Shown here: in pieces, positions 6,829 through 14,757 of the stretch | How the letters are laid out: each line of letters starts with the position of its first letter | Numbering within the stretch: position 1 is the stretch's first letter | Assembly: GCA_964537285.1 (NCBI GenBank) | Contig: CAZHZT010000128.1 | Location: 1 to 16,948, forward strand | Reading direction: 5' to 3' | From: CAZHZT01 sp964537285 | GTDB taxonomy: Bacteria > Bacteroidota > Bacteroidia > Chitinophagales > Saprospiraceae | Length of the DNA stretch: 16,948 bases | The notes under the pieces: model-generated | Databases searched by the model: none | What the model saw: only the letters and a program-made list of their open reading frames with translations | Told to the model about the DNA's origin: nothing | Made by a program: the position numbers and the translations under genes

Positions 6829-7503
6829 ATGTCTGATACAAAGGAAAAAGTCTCGAACAACGTCCAGTCTCTTATTGACCGACTGCGGGATGATGGCATT
6901 AAAGCTGGAAATGAAGAAGCCCAAAAACTGATCTCCTCGGCCGAGCAAAAGGCAAGTGAGATCGTGCACAAAGCAAAAGAAGAAGCCTCACGTTTGAACC
7001 AAAAGGCCGTTGAAGATATCCGCTCAGAAAGAGAGGCCGCTAATGAGGCTTTGCGCATTGCACTGAGGGATGCTCAAAACATGCTTAGAGAACAGGTCAC
7101 CTCCAACTTTGCCGTTCAGCTTAAGCGTATGATCAGTCAAAAGCTCAAAGATACTTCGTTTCTGAAAGAAATGATCCTGGCGGTTGCAGGTCGCGTAGCA
7201 AAAGATATCAATATGACCTCTAATGCCGAAGTGCTGCTGTCACAAGCCTGGCTCCAAGAAACCGAGCCATCGGAACAACTCGAAGTTGCTCAAAAAGAAC
7301 AGGATACCTTTATCGCTGAGCTTACGAAAGAAATGGTCAATGAAGGGATTGCAATAAACATTCAGGAAATGAAAGCTTCAGGTTTTAAAATATTTTTAAA
7401 AGATCAGGAGATTGAATTGGATCTTACCGACGATGCCCTTTCTGAGATGATCCTGAAATACCTGAGCCCCCGTTTTAGAGCGCTATTAAGTGGTGTAATG
7501 TAA
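6829..7503 (+). CDS. ntpE: V-type ATPase subunit E (peripheral stalk)
   Basis: A 224-residue protein from ATG 6829 (MSDTKEKVSNNVQSL). The open frame extends upstream to an ATG at 6742, but those 29 codons lie in the palindromic element and read as repeat, not subunit E, so the downstream start is preferred. Residues 8-100 form a long charged helix rich in A, E and K (LRDDGIKAGNEEAQKLISSAEQKA), the typical peripheral-stalk coiled coil; the C-terminal 120 residues form the globular domain that binds the head. E normally pairs with subunit G (H), which is not seen here. The stop overlaps the next start by one base (TAATG), indicating coupled translation with the DUF2764 gene. Confidence 0.9.
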   Translation: MSDTKEKVSNNVQSLIDRLRDDGIKAGNEEAQKLISSAEQKASEIVHKAKEEASRLNQKAVEDIRSEREAANEALRIALRDAQNMLREQVTSNFAVQLKRMISQKLKDTSFLKEMILAVAGRVAKDINMTSNAEVLLSQAWLQETEPSEQLEVAQKEQDTFIAELTKEMVNEGIAINIQEMKASGFKIFLKDQEIELDLTDDALSEMILKYLSPRFRALLSGVM

Positions 7504-8201
7504 TGAGTAAACGAAGATACTATACTTTAATCGCTAGTCTTCCTTATTTGCCTAAGTTCTACAAGCTTAATCGCTTGCCGATCAATGAAATTCGCTTGAA
7601 TAAACGCAGGGAAATGCTGGACCCCAAAGACACGGACCTCGTAGAAAGGGCAACAGAATTCCTGCTCTGGCATCGCCAGTCTTTCGAACGCACTGCCGTT
7701 GATGTGTATGATCGCTTCCGGAAAGCTACTGAATGGAGCGAGGGATATTCTTCGCTCATCGAGCATCTGCGTTTCCGTAAAAATATGCGCTTCATCGTAG
7801 CTTCTCTGCGCATGAAAGCACGTAAAATGGACAGGCCCGTGCTACCAGATGTCTGGAAAAAAGATTCCATAGCTACGCATGTCATTAGAAATTGGGAAAG
7901 CCCGGACTTCAAACTAGGAGCCCATTTCCCCTGGATCGAAGCGTTTGCAACCCTTATTTCCGAAGATAAATCCTTCGATGCCGAAAAGCTCCTTTTGGAT
8001 CAGGCCTGGGAATCAGCGGATAAAATGGGGCGCATTGATCCTTTTGGCCTCGAAGCTTTTCTAGGCTATTTGTTTAAGTGGGATATTAGTTACAGATGGT
8101 TACAATACAACGAAGAACAAGCAAAAATTCGATTTAAAAAACTGGTAGAAGAAATTATTCATGAGCAATCCAACAGCCTCAGCGCAGACGAACTCAACTA
8201 A
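7503..8201 (+). CDS. DUF2764 family protein, V-type ATPase-associated
   Basis: A 232-residue protein starting KRRYYTLIASLPYLPKF, the pattern of the DUF2764 family that sits between subunits E and A in the V-type ATPase operons of Chlamydiae, spirochaetes and Bacteroidota. It is mostly helical, soluble and without membrane segments. Tryptophan-rich stretches occur at about 54-57 (LLWH) and 186-200 (YLFKWDISYRWLQY). Its position in place of the missing subunit C suggests it links the central stalk to the K ring, but this is an inference from gene context. Its last 41 bases overlap the start of subunit A, and it begins on the stop codon of subunit E. Confidence 0.85.
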   Translation: MSKRRYYTLIASLPYLPKFYKLNRLPINEIRLNKRREMLDPKDTDLVERATEFLLWHRQSFERTAVDVYDRFRKATEWSEGYSSLIEHLRFRKNMRFIVASLRMKARKMDRPVLPDVWKKDSIATHVIRNWESPDFKLGAHFPWIEAFATLISEDKSFDAEKLLLDQAWESADKMGRIDPFGLEAFLGYLFKWDISYRWLQYNEEQAKIRFKKLVEEIIHEQSNSLSADELN

Positions 8202-9984
8202 AACCGAAGCAGCCGCCAAAGTCATCTCCGCACAGGAAAGCCTGGTGACGATTAGAGTCGAAGACCGCCCACTCGTGATGAATGAAGTAGGGTTTATCCT
8301 GACAGGTGGAGACCGCCTAAAAGCAGAAGTCCTTAGAGTAAGAGGGAAAGAAGCAGATATGCAGGTATTTGAAGATACCAACGGCGTACGCATCGGTGAC
8401 CCCGTAGAACTTACCGGGGCTATGCTGTCCGTTACTTTAGGCCCTGGCTTGCTGGGACAAGTATACGATGGCTTGCAGAACCCGCTCAATGCCATGGCCG
8501 ACAAGTATGGCTTTTTTATGAAAAGAGGCGTTGAAATATTTCCCCTCAATAAAGAAAAACACTGGGACTTTAAACCTACCGCTAAAGTAGGCGACCAACT
8601 TGTAGCAGGCGCCACGATGGGAACCGTTCAGGAAGGACCGATCCAGCACAAAATCATGATCCCTTTCAATGAAAGCGAACCACTTGAAATCACCTGGATC
8701 AGGGAAGGAAAGGTGACTGTAGAAGAACCCATTGCCAGAATAAAAGGCAAAGACGGTCAGGAGCGCACGCTCAACATGGTGCAAAGCTGGCCCGTCAGAC
8801 GCCCGATGACAGCCAACATGCTTCGCCATCAATACGTAGAAAGACTTTATCCCTCTGAGTTGTTGGTTACTTCCCAACGCATCATCGACACCTTCTTCCC
8901 TGTAGCCATAGGAGGTACAGGTTGCATCCCGGGGCCTTTCGGAGCCGGGAAAACCGTGCTCCAAAGTTTGATTTCCCGCTTTGCAGAGGTAGACATCGTG
9001 ATCATTGTGGCTTGCGGTGAGCGGGCAGGTGAAGTAGTGGAAACGATTACCACTTACCCGGAAACAACTGACCCCAGAACAGGGAACTCTCTCATGGATC
9101 GTACCATCATCATCTGTAATACATCTTCCATGCCTGTGGCAGCCCGGGAATCCTCCATTTACACCGGGATCACTCTCGCAGAGTATTATCGCCAAATGGG
9201 GCTGCAAGTTCTACTCATTGCCGATTCCACTTCGCGTTGGGCGCAAGCTATGCGCGAAACATCCGGGCGACTGGAAGAGATTCCGGGAGAAGAAGCTTTC
9301 CCCGCCTATCTTGATTCGCGTATCCGAAATGTTTATGAAAGAGCTGGAGTGATCAAAAACCCAGATGGGGACACGGGCTCCTTAACAATGATCGGCACTG
9401 TATCCCCTGCCGGAGGTAATTTTGAAGAGCCGGTTACTCAGGCCACCCTTGGTACCGTCAAAGCTTTTCTAGGTCTTTCCTCTGAACGCGCCTACAAGCG
9501 CTTTTATCCAGCCATTGACCCACTCATCTCCTGGTCGCGCTACCGGGATCAATTGAAATCCTGGCTGAATAAGAACCTGACGGAAACCTGGACCGATGAT
9601 GTAGATTTCATGCAGGAACTATTAGTAAGAGGCGACTCCGTTCGTCAGATGATGCAGGTAGTGGGTGAAGAAGGGATTACTTTGGAGGACTTCATTCTGT
9701 CTCAGAAAGCAACCCTGATCGATATGGTTTATTTACAACAGGATGGTTTTGATGATATCGATGCTTCCATGCCCCTTGACCGGCAGCTGGAGAGTTTTAA
9801 ATTACTCAAAAGCATTGTCATCAGCGAATTGAGTTTTAAAGAAAAAGAAGAAGCCAGAGATCTTTTTACCCGCCTGACAAACGGGTACAAGAACTTTAAT
9901 TACACGGTATTTAATAGTAATGAATACAAGGAGCAGAAAGAAGCGATTGACGAGATGATCAGCCCGTTTAGAGTAATGGGCTAA
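8161..9984 (+). CDS. ntpA: V-type ATPase subunit A (catalytic)
   Basis: A 607-residue protein, full length. The P-loop is GPFGAGKT (258-265, K264), followed by the catalytic-glutamate motif GERAGEV (E287), Walker B LLIAD (351-355) and STSRWAQAMRE. The A-specific non-homologous insert lies at about 120-200, between the N-terminal barrel and the P-loop domain. The C-terminal helical region includes DDVDFMQELLVRGDSVRQMM. The first 22 residues (S/T/N/Q/A-rich) extend beyond the barrel and are encoded in the overlap with DUF2764; a short linker rather than a mis-set start is likely because no in-frame ATG follows until residue 40, inside the barrel. It is the last gene of the operon here, whereas related operons place it just before subunit B. 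Confidence 0.97.
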   Translation: MSNPTASAQTNSTKTEAAAKVISAQESLVTIRVEDRPLVMNEVGFILTGGDRLKAEVLRVRGKEADMQVFEDTNGVRIGDPVELTGAMLSVTLGPGLLGQVYDGLQNPLNAMADKYGFFMKRGVEIFPLNKEKHWDFKPTAKVGDQLVAGATMGTVQEGPIQHKIMIPFNESEPLEITWIREGKVTVEEPIARIKGKDGQERTLNMVQSWPVRRPMTANMLRHQYVERLYPSELLVTSQRIIDTFFPVAIGGTGCIPGPFGAGKTVLQSLISRFAEVDIVIIVACGERAGEVVETITTYPETTDPRTGNSLMDRTIIICNTSSMPVAARESSIYTGITLAEYYRQMGLQVLLIADSTSRWAQAMRETSGRLEEIPGEEAFPAYLDSRIRNVYERAGVIKNPDGDTGSLTMIGTVSPAGGNFEEPVTQATLGTVKAFLGLSSERAYKRFYPAIDPLISWSRYRDQLKSWLNKNLTETWTDDVDFMQELLVRGDSVRQMMQVVGEEGITLEDFILSQKATLIDMVYLQQDGFDDIDASMPLDRQLESFKLLKSIVISELSFKEKEEARDLFTRLTNGYKNFNYTVFNSNEYKEQKEAIDEMISPFRVMG

Positions 9985-10022
9985 CCTATTGTAATTATTT
10001 CCCATTGAAGGGTTGTTTGCGC

Positions 10023-10190
10023 AGCAATTCTCGCTTTGGAAATCCAAAACCAAATTTACGCCGCTTCGCGACGATATTTTCATATGAGGAGATCCGAGGG
10101 GCAATTTTGCTTCGCAAAATTGCCCCTCGGATCTCCTCATAAAAGAGTTTTCGCGCCGAAGGCGCGTTTATTTTCAAAGCGAAAATTGCT
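10023..10190. repeat. Nested inverted-repeat region after ntpA
   Basis: Outer arms 10023-10038 and 10175-10190 pair at 15 of 16 bases. Between them sit the 28-bp perfect hairpin at 10083-10141 and a small GC hairpin (CGCGCC, loop GAA, GGCGCG, 10152-10166). The 240-base gap 9985-10224 is mostly this structure, and no convincing coding sequence was seen in it. It may be a mobile palindromic element into which a terminator is nested, or a compound terminator. Confidence 0.5.
10083..10141. terminator. 28-bp perfect hairpin, probable end of the ATPase operon
   Basis: Arms 10083-10110 and 10114-10141 are exact complements with a TTC triloop closed by C-G. The right arm is followed by AAAAGAG, not a T-tract. 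It lies 98 bases after the subunit A stop and before the thioesterase, so it is the likeliest transcript end. Confidence 0.65.
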
Positions 10191-10224
10191 AAACGCCCCC
10201 TTTAGAAAGTACTAAAATTAAAAT

Positions 10225-10674
10225 ATGGTTCCTCCTTTTATAATAAAGTTCAAAGTACGCTGGTCGGATGTGGATGCGAATGGGCATGTAAGGAATTCTG
10301 CTTATACGGACTTTACCACTCAAGCTCGTTTAGAACTTCTACAGACCTACGGCATCACTCCGCAATTATGGACAAGCCATCAGCTAGGCCCTGTAGTCGT
10401 GCGGGAAGAAACTTTTTATAAACGCGAATTATATTTATTGGAAGAAATTTCTGTAAGTTGTGCCGTAGAAAAAGCCAGCAGGGATTTTAAGAAATTTGGC
10501 ATTTTACAGCGCGTGTTGAATTCCAAAGGAGAGGAAGCCGCCATAACGCATACAGAAGTGCTTTGGATTAGCTTAAAAACGCGTAAAGTCGTAATCCCTC
10601 CAAATGAAATGCTTGAAAAGATTGCCAACTTTCCCCAAAGTGATAACTTTTATTGGTGGGAAAAGAAGGAGTAG
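10225..10674 (+). CDS. Acyl-CoA thioesterase, hotdog fold (4HBT-like)
   Basis: A 149-residue protein of the usual single-hotdog length. The N-terminal signature VRWSDVDANGHVRNSAYTDF (residues 11-30) matches the 4-hydroxybenzoyl-CoA thioesterase/YbgC-type pattern, where the second aspartate of D-x-D (D17) is the catalytic position. The rest alternates strands as expected (VVVREETFYKRELYLLEEI, then ITHTEVLWISL). It should hydrolyse acyl-CoA thioesters in the cytoplasm, probably as a dimer or tetramer; the substrate cannot be read from the sequence. It could instead act as an acyl-ACP thioesterase. A strong hairpin begins directly after its TAG, separating it from the dehydrogenase gene that follows. 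Confidence 0.85.
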   Translation: MVPPFIIKFKVRWSDVDANGHVRNSAYTDFTTQARLELLQTYGITPQLWTSHQLGPVVVREETFYKRELYLLEEISVSCAVEKASRDFKKFGILQRVLNSKGEEAAITHTEVLWISLKTRKVVIPPNEMLEKIANFPQSDNFYWWEKKE

Positions 10675-10742
10675 AAAGTGGGAAGCGGAAACATGGATTA
10701 TCCCGAAAATTCGGGATGACTCATGTTTCCGCTTCCCACTTT
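10675..10742. terminator. Long hairpin after the thioesterase gene
   Basis: Outer arms 10675-10695 and 10722-10742 are 21-bp exact complements. An inner stem ATCCCGAA/TTCGGGAT (10700-10707, 10710-10717) is joined to it by a 4x4 interior loop that can largely pair in RNA through G-U pairs. It starts on the base after the stop codon and is followed by TTATACTTTATAC. Probable terminator of the thioesterase transcript. Confidence 0.7.
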
Positions 10743-10761
10743 ATACTTTATACTTTACACT
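10741..10761 (+). promoter_or_regulatory. Three tandem 7-base repeats upstream of the dehydrogenase gene
   Basis: TTATACT, TTATACT and TTACACT occur head to tail, 21 bases before the dehydrogenase start. The units resemble AT-rich promoter boxes but none gives a full TTTG/TAnnTTTG pair. It could be a promoter region or slipped-strand repeat; function unproven. Confidence 0.3.
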
Positions 10762-10782
10762 TTTAATAAACTTAATTATATT

Positions 10783-11463
10783 ATGAGCCAAACAGTACTC
10801 ATCACTGGTGCCAATGGAAACATGGGGTACGCAATTGTAAAAAGACTTCAGGATGATAATATAACCATATATGGTACTACCTTGACCGGAGGGGAAGCCG
10901 TTGACCTGGAGAAGGAAGGCGTTCACGCTTCAGCAGTTAACCTAATGAGTGAAAACACCGTAGCGGATTATATTCAAGGCATAGATGCCGATATCGAAGC
11001 CGCTATTTTAACGGTTGGTGGCTTTGCTATGGGTGGTTTTGAAGAAACGGACGGGCAAACCATCCATAAAATGTATCGCCTGAATTTTGAGACGGCCTAC
11101 TTTATAGTCTGTGCCTTATTGCCCAAATTCGAAGCCAGAGGGGGAGGAAGATTCATTTTAATTGGTTCCCGCCCTGCTCTTAATCCCGTGGAAGGTAAAA
11201 ACCTGGTGGCTTATTCGCTAACCAAAAACATGGTCATCTACCTGACCGAACTGATCAATGCGCATGGTAAGGGCAAAAACATTGATGCTTCTCTGATCGT
11301 GCCTAGCATCATTGATACGCCGCCTAATCGCGCATCAATGCCAGATGCTGATTTCTCCAAATGGGTTACCGTGGAAGCCATTGCAGATACTGTAGCGTTT
11401 TTGTTGAGTGATTCCGGGAAACAGACGAGAGGGTCGGTGATTAAGTTGTATAATGAGTCGTGA
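10783..11463 (+). CDS. Short-chain dehydrogenase/reductase (SDR)
   Basis: A 226-residue protein from ATG 10783 (MSQTVLITGANGNMG). The frame stays open 20 codons further upstream, but that stretch is the hairpin arm and AT-rich repeats, so the internal start right before the Rossmann strand is preferred. The nucleotide-binding motif is TGANGNMG (8-15). The catalytic set is present as S129, Y144 and K148 (YSLTK), and the cofactor-loop motif PSIIDTPPNR lies after it. It is shorter than typical 250-residue SDRs, mainly through a shortened region between the NAD-binding part and S129. It should catalyse NAD(P)-dependent carbonyl/alcohol conversion; the substrate is unknown. It converges with the TonB receptor gene across a shared terminator. 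Confidence 0.88.
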   Translation: MSQTVLITGANGNMGYAIVKRLQDDNITIYGTTLTGGEAVDLEKEGVHASAVNLMSENTVADYIQGIDADIEAAILTVGGFAMGGFEETDGQTIHKMYRLNFETAYFIVCALLPKFEARGGGRFILIGSRPALNPVEGKNLVAYSLTKNMVIYLTELINAHGKGKNIDASLIVPSIIDTPPNRASMPDADFSKWVTVEAIADTVAFLLSDSGKQTRGSVIKLYNES

Positions 11464-11487
11464 TTCAATTTTAATAGAGAATATTGG

Positions 11488-11529
11488 AACAAAAGCGCCA
11501 TTGGCCTACCGGCCAATGGCGCTTTTGTT
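11488..11529. terminator. Bidirectional terminator between converging genes
   Basis: Arms 11488-11506 and 11511-11529 form a 19-bp perfect stem (AACAAAAGCGCCATTGGCC and complement) with loop TACC. The outer A/T pairs give a T-run after the GC stem on either strand. It sits in the 87-base gap between the ends of the dehydrogenase (+) and the receptor (-) genes. Confidence 0.85.
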
Positions 11530-11550
11530 AAGGTTTCTAGTAAATCATCC

Positions 11551-13986
11551 TTAGTTCCCTACCCTATCGGCTTCTTCCTCGATCCCTGTCTTTCTTTTTC
11601 TCGACTTGATCTTATCATTTCCAAACTTGTAGCTCAGGCTCAGGCTCCCGCGGCGGCTATCCCAGCGGCCAGCACCGTTAGAAACCAAGCCATCGAAGCT
11701 GGAAGTACCGCTCCATTGGGTTTCGTAGAAAATATCGCGTACGCTGAGTTTTACGTTAAGTTTATTTTTGAAAAATTGACGTTGTAAGCCAATGTCAAGG
11801 CTCCAGTTAGAATCATATTCAAAAACACCACCCCAGACACCAGGGCCTGAGTAATAGCTTGAAATCTCTCCGGTAAAATTATGCGGCAGCTTAAATGTAT
11901 GTTGCTGAAAAATGTTGTAAGTATATGCCTGAACATCTACAATAGCGCCATCGCCATAATCCGCCTGGTTATCGAGGTACGATCCACTTAAATTGAAATA
12001 TGCGCTCCAAAATGGGGTAAGCTGCATAGGCAGGCTGACATTCAAACTTACAATTGTTTGGCTGGCCAAGTTATCCCAGGTGATGAAGCCAGCGCGTGGG
12101 TCCTCTCCGTCTGGTGCAATCAAACGCGTGATTTGGTCGGTGGTTTTGCTGTAAGCCAGTTTGAAATTATAGCGATAATTGAGCGTATAGCCCAATTCCA
12201 CATTATTCACGATTTCCGGGCGAAGGAATGGATTCCCTTTTTCGTAAGAAAGTTCGCTCAAGCGGTTGTTAAAGGGGTTCAACACATTGTAGTCCGGCCG
12301 ATTGATGCGGCGCCCATAGTTTAATGCCAAGGTATGCTTTGGAGCCACATTCCAGGTCAGTCCGGCACTAGGAAACCAGCTCAGATAATCAAATTCAACC
12401 GGAGGTTCTTGCAGCTCTGGAAGAAAAGCCTGAAGGTCACCAGTTGCGACTGTTTTTTCAGCTCTTAAACCGGCAGAGAAGCTCCATTGCTCGCCAAGCT
12501 GGCGGGCGAAATTGACGTAGCCGGCATATACATTTTCATCGTATTCAAAAATGTTGGATTGGAAATTATTTTGAATGTATTCGTCGTTGATGACATCAAA
12601 AAACAGGAATGTATTATCGGAAACGACTTTACTGAATTTGGTGCCCAATCCCAATTTACCGCCCAGAATATTCTGCTCATAATCTACTTTAAAAGTGTAG
12701 ATATCAATTTCTGAAGGCGTATCGAAAGCGTTGATTACTTCCGAAGTCTTTTCGGTACGATCTGCACTGTAGTAGAGGTTTGGCTGAAAACGCTCGCTCT
12801 CGCGTTTGTAAGTTCCGTAATCGGCATCGATATTCAGGGTTTGGCCTTTTTTGTTGCTGAAGCGGTAATTGATATTAAAGGTATTTCGATTATTGGAATT
12901 GTCTTCGGTATTTTCCGCAATCAAAACACTATCTATCATACTGGGGGTTGCCTGATTCAGAATATCTACCACATCTAAAGACGATGCATCTGAGGTATTT
13001 TCCCCACCACCGACCAAAAAGCCAAGTATATGATTTTTACCCAGATAAAAATCGGTTCCGAAACGATAATTGTAGTTTTGAAAATTTCGAATGGTTTTGA
13101 TTTCTTCATCAATGATGAACCCATTCTGGAAGCTGTAAAACTCCATTTCATTGAAGCCGCCTCCGTCTCCAACGCCAACAGTGCCAAAGGCATTAAGCAG
13201 TTTATTGCGATAATTTCCGCTAGCATTAAGGTTGCTTCTGGCGTATACTCCCTGACTATAAGTACTACTAACATTGCCATTTGCACCAATATTTTCATCT
13301 TTTTTCAAACGAATATCGACGATCCCGGCATTACCTTCCGCTTCGTACTTAGCCCCGGGATTGGTAATGATATCAAAGCGGTCGATCTGCTCAGCCGGAA
13401 GATTTTCAAGATAGTTGGTAAGGGCATCACCGGTGATGGGCAAGCGCTTACCATCTACATACAGCAACACGCCAGAACGCCCAAGAACGCTTATGTTATT
13501 GTTATTATCAACGATTACACCCGGTGCTTTACGCAAAAGATCCAGTGCATTGGACCCCACACTATTGATAGTTCCTTCCACGTTAAAAACAGTTCTATCC
13601 GGTTTGATCTCAACCAGAGCACGAGTAGCCGTAACGGTAGCCTGCGCCAGTTCAACGGCAGCCGGTTCAAATTTCAATACGCCCAGGTCCAACTGCTGGC
13701 CTTCCTTAACCTGAATACCTGAAGTCCAGAGGTCCGGACTACCGATGAAGGTCGACAGCATGTAATAACGGCCTGCGTTGATACCCAAAATCGTAAAAAC
13801 GCCTGTTTCATCAGTGGTTTCAACCTTTACCAATGAACTGTCGGAATTACTATAAAGCGCAACATTGGCGAAGGGAATGGCTTCGCCTTCAGCATCTTGC
13901 AATTGTCCTTTTATGCCAGCCATGGATTCCTGACCGTGCAAGAAGAAAGCGAGGAGAGAGAAGGTGATTGTGAGTAAAGTTTTCAT
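11551..13986 (-). CDS. TonB-dependent receptor-like outer-membrane beta-barrel protein
   Basis: An 811-residue protein. Residues 1-19 form a signal peptide (MKTLLTITFSLLAFFLHGQ). Residues 24-108 are a carboxypeptidase-regulatory-like beta-sandwich (IKGQLQDAEGEAIPFANVALY). Residues about 118-230 are the plug, with RALVEIKPDRTVFNVEG, NALDLLRKAPGVIVD and the IDRFDIITNPGAKYEAEGNAG segment. The rest is a transmembrane barrel rich in aromatic alternation, ending SLSYKFGNDKIKSRKRKTGIEEEADRVGN-type basic/acidic tail. This fits the Bacteroidota outer-membrane beta-barrel family (OMP_b-brl_3-like), of which few have known ligands; uptake of a metal chelate, peptide or other substrate is possible. No SusD-like partner or regulator lies next to it. 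It appears to be a single-gene unit with its own promoter and terminator. Confidence 0.9.
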   Translation of the reverse strand: MKTLLTITFSLLAFFLHGQESMAGIKGQLQDAEGEAIPFANVALYSNSDSSLVKVETTDETGVFTILGINAGRYYMLSTFIGSPDLWTSGIQVKEGQQLDLGVLKFEPAAVELAQATVTATRALVEIKPDRTVFNVEGTINSVGSNALDLLRKAPGVIVDNNNNISVLGRSGVLLYVDGKRLPITGDALTNYLENLPAEQIDRFDIITNPGAKYEAEGNAGIVDIRLKKDENIGANGNVSSTYSQGVYARSNLNASGNYRNKLLNAFGTVGVGDGGGFNEMEFYSFQNGFIIDEEIKTIRNFQNYNYRFGTDFYLGKNHILGFLVGGGENTSDASSLDVVDILNQATPSMIDSVLIAENTEDNSNNRNTFNINYRFSNKKGQTLNIDADYGTYKRESERFQPNLYYSADRTEKTSEVINAFDTPSEIDIYTFKVDYEQNILGGKLGLGTKFSKVVSDNTFLFFDVINDEYIQNNFQSNIFEYDENVYAGYVNFARQLGEQWSFSAGLRAEKTVATGDLQAFLPELQEPPVEFDYLSWFPSAGLTWNVAPKHTLALNYGRRINRPDYNVLNPFNNRLSELSYEKGNPFLRPEIVNNVELGYTLNYRYNFKLAYSKTTDQITRLIAPDGEDPRAGFITWDNLASQTIVSLNVSLPMQLTPFWSAYFNLSGSYLDNQADYGDGAIVDVQAYTYNIFQQHTFKLPHNFTGEISSYYSGPGVWGGVFEYDSNWSLDIGLQRQFFKNKLNVKLSVRDIFYETQWSGTSSFDGLVSNGAGRWDSRRGSLSLSYKFGNDKIKSRKRKTGIEEEADRVGN

Positions 13987-14029
13987 ATTTATTTCCTTTA
14001 TGTGGATACTAATGAGAAAAAGAAGACGA

Positions 14030-14060
14030 CAAAAGTCATCACAATGTCATTCAACTCAAA
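14030..14060 (-). promoter_or_regulatory. Bacteroidota-type promoter of the TonB receptor gene
   Basis: Read on the minus strand, TTTG (14060-14057) is followed after 19 bases by GACTTTTG (14037-14030), seven of eight positions of the -7 consensus TAnnTTTG (the first T is G). Both boxes and the spacer fit sigma-ABfr-type promoters. The -7 box ends 43 bases before the start codon. Confidence 0.55.
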
Positions 14061-14132
14061 AGACCCACAAGTTGGAGAATAGTTGCTGAAGGAGAGTGGT
14101 TTTTCGATGAAGACAGGAGAAGATAGGATGAA

Positions 14133-14191
14133 TGAGAGGGGGATGACGAAAAAGGTTTTCTTCGAAAACCTTTTTCGTCATCCCCCTCTCA
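14133..14191 (-). terminator. 28-bp perfect hairpin ending the arsenosugar-type operon
   Basis: Arms 14133-14160 and 14164-14191 are exact complements with a TTC triloop closed by C-G. In the minus direction it starts eight bases after the stop of the 185-residue protein gene. The 213-base gap 13987-14199 holds this hairpin and the receptor promoter; nothing else was seen there. Confidence 0.75.
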
Positions 14192-14199
14192 AAAAAGAG

Positions 14200-14757
14200 C
14201 TAAGCAGCACGATTTATTTTATCTAAAACAATAGCCCCTGAATCCATTTGCTGAGCTTTTATTTGCACCACATCAGCCCAATAGGATTTCACAATTTCAT
14301 TGATTAAATGCTCCGGCACCAGGATAGAATAGATATTATTATTGTGAAGTGCTTTCAGGCGGATTTCGTTTTTATTAACGTTCGCGTACACAATAATCCC
14401 CTTTATTTCTACATTACCTACTTTTTGATTGACCTCCCGATTGATCTGTGTTTGAAGTTCTTTGAGTTCATCAGCCAGTACTGCGGGAGGGTTTTCATTC
14501 AAAACGCGATTTATGATAGCATTAGCTTCATAGAATTTCCCACAATTAGCGGCGAGTGAAGCCGCGCTGCGCCAAAGGGTAATACGGGAAAAGTCATCTT
14601 TTTGGCCTTTGCGAACGGAGGATGCCGCTTCTTTTTCAAGTACGAAAGCTTTTTCAAATAAGGCTATGGAAGCCTCTATATCGCCCTCTATTTTAGCGAT
14701 AAGCGCTTCATCGGCGAATTCCATTGCTTTGTTGTGTAGTACGGTTACTATATTCAT
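14200..14757 (-). CDS. Unrecognised TPR-like protein with a C-terminal beta domain (second gene of a coupled pair)
   Basis: A 185-residue soluble protein of unknown function. Residues 5-45 (KAMEFADEALIAKIEGDIEASIALFEKAFVLEKEAA) form a helix pair like a TPR or MIT hairpin. Residues 55-110 add more helices, with SAASLAANCGKFYEANAIINRVLNENPP as a second TPR-like unit. Residues 115-180 switch to predicted strands (VEIKGIIVYANVNKNEIRLKAL, then IYSILVPEHLINEIVKSYW), a separate small domain. Helical-repeat proteins of this kind usually bind protein partners; the partner is probably the product of the gene upstream, whose stop overlaps this start as ATGA. It has no signal peptide, so is probably cytoplasmic. 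Last gene before the terminator of the operon. Confidence 0.75.
   Translation of the reverse strand: MNIVTVLHNKAMEFADEALIAKIEGDIEASIALFEKAFVLEKEAASSVRKGQKDDFSRITLWRSAASLAANCGKFYEANAIINRVLNENPPAVLADELKELQTQINREVNQKVGNVEIKGIIVYANVNKNEIRLKALHNNNIYSILVPEHLINEIVKSYWADVVQIKAQQMDSGAIVLDKINRAA

Noticed and set aside
8437..9207. 256-codon minus-strand open frame opposite ntpA
   Set aside because: It lies entirely inside subunit A, its product is Cys/His/Gly-rich without family signature, and the opposite strand encodes an unmistakable P-loop ATPase.
9995..10177. Minus-strand open frames in the ntpA-thioesterase gap (9995-10177 and part of 9802-10140)
   Set aside because: They run through the nested hairpins, with both arms translated, and have no domain.
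13030..13722. 230-codon plus-strand open frame opposite the TonB receptor gene
   Set aside because: Shadow of the receptor gene; its product shows no recognisable domain and the receptor frame is well supported.
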